A stretch of DNA of 64,000 nucleotides, taken from Volvariella volvacea V23 (Eukaryota; Basidiomycota; Agaricomycetes; Agaricales; Pluteaceae). Of this stretch, positions 59,363 to 64,000 are shown piece after piece. How positions within the stretch are numbered: the stretch's first letter is position 1; each line of letters opens with the position of its first letter. The stretch covers positions 326,804-390,803 of the forward strand of contig KB722757.1 in the NCBI GenBank assembly GCA_000349905.1, written 5' to 3'. The notes beneath the pieces were generated by a model, which saw nothing but the letters and a program-made list of their open reading frames with translations, was not told the origin of the DNA and did no database searches. A program made the translations under genes and the position numbers.

Positions 59363-62300
59363 CAATTGCAAAGAAGTTTGGCCAAAAGGCGCAAGTTCAC
59401 CTAACCCTATCATCTGCCATCATCAATGACGCCAAGCTTCCTTTTACCGCTACACCCATCAAGATCGTCGGGTGCGATGACATTTCTGGGGTGTTTACCT
59501 CAGTTGCACTACTCTTTGTTCAAACTAGTCAAACTAGTCCCAGCAATCACACTGCGATATCACCTTTGGGGTGCGTAGGTACAGTTCGGGACAACACCTT
59601 TCGTCATCAATGAGAACACGCCGCAAACATCGATGCAGCCCCCTCCCGAATGTTACCCGTAGCAGACACGCTATCGCCAGGAGAGGCGCAGTGCCAAGAA
59701 CGCTGCGTTTGAGGGTCCTCTCTTCCACCGCTGGTGGTTGAGCCTCCCTGTTCGAGTCAATTCTGTGCCGCAGGCGGGCAGTACAGCGATTGCTATCCCT
59801 GAAAGTGCCAATTATGGCCAAAGCGAACAGCAGCTGCTTTGATATGCTGCAGTAAAAGCTGTGCAAGCCTGCGGCTCAGGGATAACATACTGTATACTGC
59901 GTATTGCTAAGACCTTACCGATGATGCTCGGCATTGTGCTAGATATGGGGATAGGGGGTGTAGATAACCATGCGTGGAGAATGGGGTGGATTGCACAGCA
60001 TGTGAAGGACAACAGCAGGCGAGGCGACAGTGCGGGGAAAGATCGTTCCTCAGCCCTCCTTGTTCTTCACCTTGGGTCGGCTCATGATACACGATGGTCC
60101 GCCGCCTCAAAGGTCAAGGAAGCAGTAACTCCTCTACCACTCACAGAACCGAACCGAAAACGCGTGTCACATTGCCTCAAAGCCTTTGAGAAGCGTCAAG
60201 CTTGAGACGCTCGATTCGACGCCCAAAGCGCAGCTCTAATCCCCGCATCGAGCGACAAAAGCACCCTGAAAAGCTAATCACGGTCGTTAAACCCGATTCG
60301 TCCGTTACCGTACGCACGACCGCAGAGTTTGGTGACATCGACGTCATAGCGATTATGGTGATGACGACGACAGAACTCGTCCGCTTGCATCATAGGCGTT
60401 GTTGGACATTCGGGTTTTTCTGTGCTCGTCATGTCATGGATTACAGTATTAGGTGTTTAGGGTGTTCGTGGTGCCAATGTGCCGCACTCCACCCAGGGTA
60501 TTGAGTCATAGAGTTGGATGTACCTGTACATCTGAACTTGTGAATCCATAATTAAACTATGGAGAGCCTTGGCGGTAGCGATGGCATCTCGGGCCTTCAT
60601 CTCTTACGGTATGCTGAGAGCTGCGTGGGATCGCTGTGGGCGAACTAGCTCGACATAAACTGGGCGAATACGGCAACTAAGCATCACTTGCCGTTTGGGT
60701 CGACCAAGTAGCCTCAGAGAGGGCAAGTGGTCATAGTAACCTCACGAACCCTCTGAGCATGAGTAAGAGCAAGATGAGGATGAGGGGTTGCTCATGAGTA
60801 GGCTGACAGGCATGGACTCTCCACCAAGCTCTTCGATTCAGCGACACGCAGTCGCACTGACACGTCTACATCACCACCGTGCCACCAAGATACCACGGTG
60901 AACGCGTCTGCCGGTCTTCTAGTCGCCGACGCGCGTCAGCAATACCTATCTGAATCTGGAGAAGTAGAACCGCCAATCCAAGAAAGACGCTCAATCAAGC
61001 GCATATATTCACCGTTCTATATTAACACAGCGGCCGGCAAGCAAGAAGTATGCCGAAATAGAAGGTTAAGCGCGACAGACCAGCATTGAATTCGAGCTCG
61101 AAAGCAAGCATGGCGTCAAGATTTCATCATAAAAGGCGCAGCGTGCGGCGTTGTGGGTCAACCCCCGCGGCTCACTCGCAGTCCTAGTCAGCTACGGAGG
61201 ATATTTATAAGATGCCCTGTTCAATACTCAATAGTCAGTACCCAACCTCTCCATTGCACATGAGCTAAAAACTCACTCGGGGGCGGAATCGAAAATGGTG
61301 CGAGGTTCTACGAGGAAGGAAGGTCGCTGCCAGTGGCGGCGGTGTATTTGTCACTATTCTCACAGGTAGTATCCGAAAGTGGTAGCGCAAGTCGAGTCAG
61401 TCGTACTGTCGCCCACATGCTTTTGTCTCTGTAGTGAATCAAAATGCATACGCCCACGTAGCAGAATGCATTTGTCTTGCACACCGCCCATTCAGCAGAG
61501 AGCATAATACCCCGCTGACAACGCTCCGTGACCGTCGACGGCTGCAGATGACAAACCCACCAGCACCCAAAGCGGGAAACATCTTTTTCGAAGCAAGGTC
61601 GGTCATTACTGTACAGCCCACAACCAATTCATTCCAGCCGATCGACCATGGACTATGGAGGGAAACTGCCCAATGTGGGGAGTGGTCTGCCGTCCATGCC
61701 GCGGCACACAAGCTTTGTGAAACCCCCAACTCCACCCCCCGCCCGACCAAGCTCGGAAACTGAATTGAAGCTGGGATGGAAGGTCGTCGTGCAGTGGGTG
61801 GGCGGGCGCGCTCTGGACGGCATTGGGCGGATTGGAACGGCTGAGGGTGCGGAACGATTAATCTATCCCTTCCGGGCTCCTCCCTCGAGCTCCCGAGTGG
61901 TTATTTTGCACCTTGATTCCAGAAACGAGGTTGGACGCGATGATTGGCGGATTCAGTGTCCAGCTTCGGCTTGGCGTTTAGGATGGTGGACGGCATATAG
62001 GCGTTGGCCAGTGTTATCGGACTGTGCGCTGTATTGAGACCCACAACTTGCCACACCGACCACGATCGTAAATCCGAGGCCTTTAGTGCTGTTGGTCAAT
62101 ACGATGATGGTGGACGAGAGAACAATACCGCCATCAGAATCTCTGCCAGGAGAGCAAGATAAGACCCAAATCATCCACATCAACACATCAATAGAACTTA
62201 CCACACCCGCACCACCAACACGCGCGCACAGCGCTGGCATCTCTTATCCGCGCTCAAATAACAAGACTGGACGACACAAACACCCCGCGATGCCCATCTT

Positions 62301-62865
62301 ATCCCGGGCAATCATCACCATCCGGGGAAGCCCAACCTCCGACACCGGTCCGCGGACTCGGATTTTTGCATGTATTGTGTGAAGTTGCGATTGTCTGATT
62401 TGCAGATTGCCAATTGACTCGTACTACCACCGCGCTGAGTGTTCTGCGATCTGACCGGAATCAACTTACTCACTTGCTCGTTCACTCACCTATCCAGTCA
62501 CGAGTTCATGCCGTGGGCTCATGGGTTCACGAGTCCCTCCGCGCTTTGCCTCGGGAATGGACGGCCCCTTGTCATCGCCTGTCTGGTGTGGTGTAGACTT
62601 GCGTTCATGATCAGAGAGTATACCCAATCAAACCACCACCGTCAAAAGGCTCGCAATAACACGGCACGGTAAGAATAGCATCCCCGCCACCCAACGCCAG
62701 CGGTCACACCAACTAGGCCAGCAAATCACGACTCCTTTGGACGTCGGGGGACAACAATATCCCCCGCTCCTATCTAACCCATGCGCATGCGTGAGCAGCG
62801 AGAGAACCAAATTGTACTAAAGTATCCCGAATTACCATATCCGCACCTAGACATCAGAACCCGCG

Positions 62866-62885
62866 CAATTCAATTCAATTCAATT
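62866..62885. repeat. pentanucleotide microsatellite (caatt)4
   Basis: Four perfect caatt units in a row, followed by a related cgatt. Confidence 0.85.
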
Positions 62886-63183
62886 CGATTCCATCGAGCA
62901 TCCGCATCCGCCGTGTGGTTTCCTTTTAGCGATATATGGCTTCGGCATCGTCTGGAGGGTGGTGGCTCCAATCAATCGATGTCGTGACTTGGGCTGGGGA
63001 CCGGGATTGGTGGAGGAGGGAGGAGCGGAAGGGACGCGACGAGTGAGCCGCTCATCGTGGCGGCAAGGCGCTAACCCGAGCTGGAGAGTCCGCACGACGA
63101 GCTTGTGCTGGTGCTGGGTTTCCTGCCGAAGCGCGAGAGGATGGAAGACCCCATCCGTCTGTAGCGGCCACTCGGCACTGATA

Positions 63184-63207
63184 CTGGCACTGGCACTGGC
63201 ACTGGCA
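63184..63207. repeat. hexanucleotide microsatellite (ctggca)4
   Basis: Four perfect ctggca units in a row, followed by ccagc. Confidence 0.85.
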
Positions 63208-64000
63208 CCAGCTACTGGTCACTTGTAATTGCATTGGTGTCTATGATTGGAACTCCCCCCCGGCAAGAATTCACACCGAGCACGATGGAGAGCGAGTTCT
63301 GTATAGTCTACAGCATAATCCAATATAATATAAATACAGAACAGACAGACACACAGACCTCTGCCAGGATGCCAGTTGTGCATGTGCACCGAATTGTATA
63401 CGGCACGTCTAGCCTGAGTGTGGGCGATTCAGTGAGTATTTCGAGAATTGATCCCAATTGAGTGGTGGCTGACTCACCAGCAGAGATGCCTCGGAGTATT
63501 CGTGCTATCCAAAAAGTTGGGACAGCAGTACAGCACATGCCGTCACGGTTGCAAGATGCCCATCCCCGGAATACTGAATAGGTGAATTACGGGAGATCAG
63601 CCGTCCTATGCCGCTGGGCTCTCGAGCAGCATGAACGGGTGACAGCCCGGTATATGCGGTATGAAGGTCGGTTATTAAGGAAGCGGAGACCTCTCAATGA
63701 AAAACGCCAAGGGTGCGGGGTAAGGAGAACAGAACGGCTTGGCTTGGCTGACCTCTGACGACAGGCTGTGTCGCGAGTCTTTTGTGCGAAAGTAGATGGA
63801 CATCTGGCAGATAATCGATTCTGGTGAGATAGACGCGTATATGCTACCTCCTCGCCTTATCAGACCCCTAGCGACCAGTCCGAGGTGCATATGATACCCT
63901 GCTTGAGAACCCGGTAGTAGTATACCTAAACAGCAATCTCGTGCTGTAACCCGCGTAAGCAGCCGATTGAACTCCAGTAGATGAGAACACGTACCTCCCT

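Larger units (their letters stand above)
54803..64000. other. 9 kb gene-poor right end of the window
   Basis: No gene that I can support. Open frames are short or of low quality. The longest with some protein character is minus-strand 56854-57396 (180 codons, see findings). Frames at 55043-55741 (+) and 56021-56782 (-) have no motif, and the second spans the N gap. Short tandem repeats are present and G+C looks higher from about 60 kb. No terminal inverted repeats, LTR pair, reverse transcriptase or transposase could be recognised by eye. Confidence 0.45.

Overview
The window reads as a nuclear chromosomal segment of a filamentous basidiomycete, class Agaricomycetes. The evidence is the gene content (a DUF6534-type membrane protein, F-box proteins, a long alpha-arrestin, a GT15 mannosyltransferase, IML1, HPM1) and genes cut by many short GT-AG introns of about 45-70 bases with very small exons. 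The F-box proteins, the large tandem membrane family and the P-loop 'crinkler-like' remnant recall Rhizoctonia/Ceratobasidiaceae genomes, but I cannot confirm a genus without a search. I rebuilt exons by hand from reading frames, splice sites and recalled family sequences. Most models close in frame with every junction in phase. No rRNA, tRNA, CRISPR array or intact transposase was found.

Layout. 1-943 holds the tail of a broken F-box/LRR gene. 2032-6311 (-) encodes a seven-exon alpha-arrestin with a long repeat-bearing tail; it contains a 100-N gap that looks like an assembly artefact. 6768-9225 (-) is the splicing factor SF3B2/CUS1. 10575-12175 (+) is a secreted proteinase K-like subtilisin, followed by two decayed subtilisin fragments (12990-13800). 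14104-16597 and 19146-21691 (both -) are tandem paralogues of a multi-pass membrane protein of unknown function; the first is dead, the second intact. 23143-24146 (+) is another small membrane protein. 24727-42740 is a dense housekeeping block: COX16 (-), adenylosuccinate synthetase (+), HPM1 (+), a DUF6534 protein (-), a GT15 mannosyltransferase (+), an intronless F-box protein (-), IML1 (+) and, from 42738, NAA20 (-), with a small nuclease-like gene (-) wedged between IML1 and NAA20.

From 43.7 kb the window changes character. There is a decayed P-loop NTPase gene (45870-48000, -), a Q-rich AT-hook coiled-coil protein (48249-49870, +), an unrecognised three-exon gene (53712-54802, -), and long gene-poor stretches (49.9-53.7 and 54.8-64.0 kb) with short tandem repeats and a second 100-N gap.

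The recognisable genes do not form one pathway: mRNA splicing (SF3B2), respiratory-chain assembly (COX16), purine synthesis (ADSS), protein modification (HPM1, NAA20, GT15), TORC1 control (IML1) and transporter turnover (alpha-arrestin). Several pairs are divergent and may share promoters (COX16/ADSS, DUF6534/GT15, F-box/IML1, P-loop remnant/AT-hook). The accessory loci (subtilisin, membrane family, P-loop gene, nuclease-like gene) show duplication and decay.
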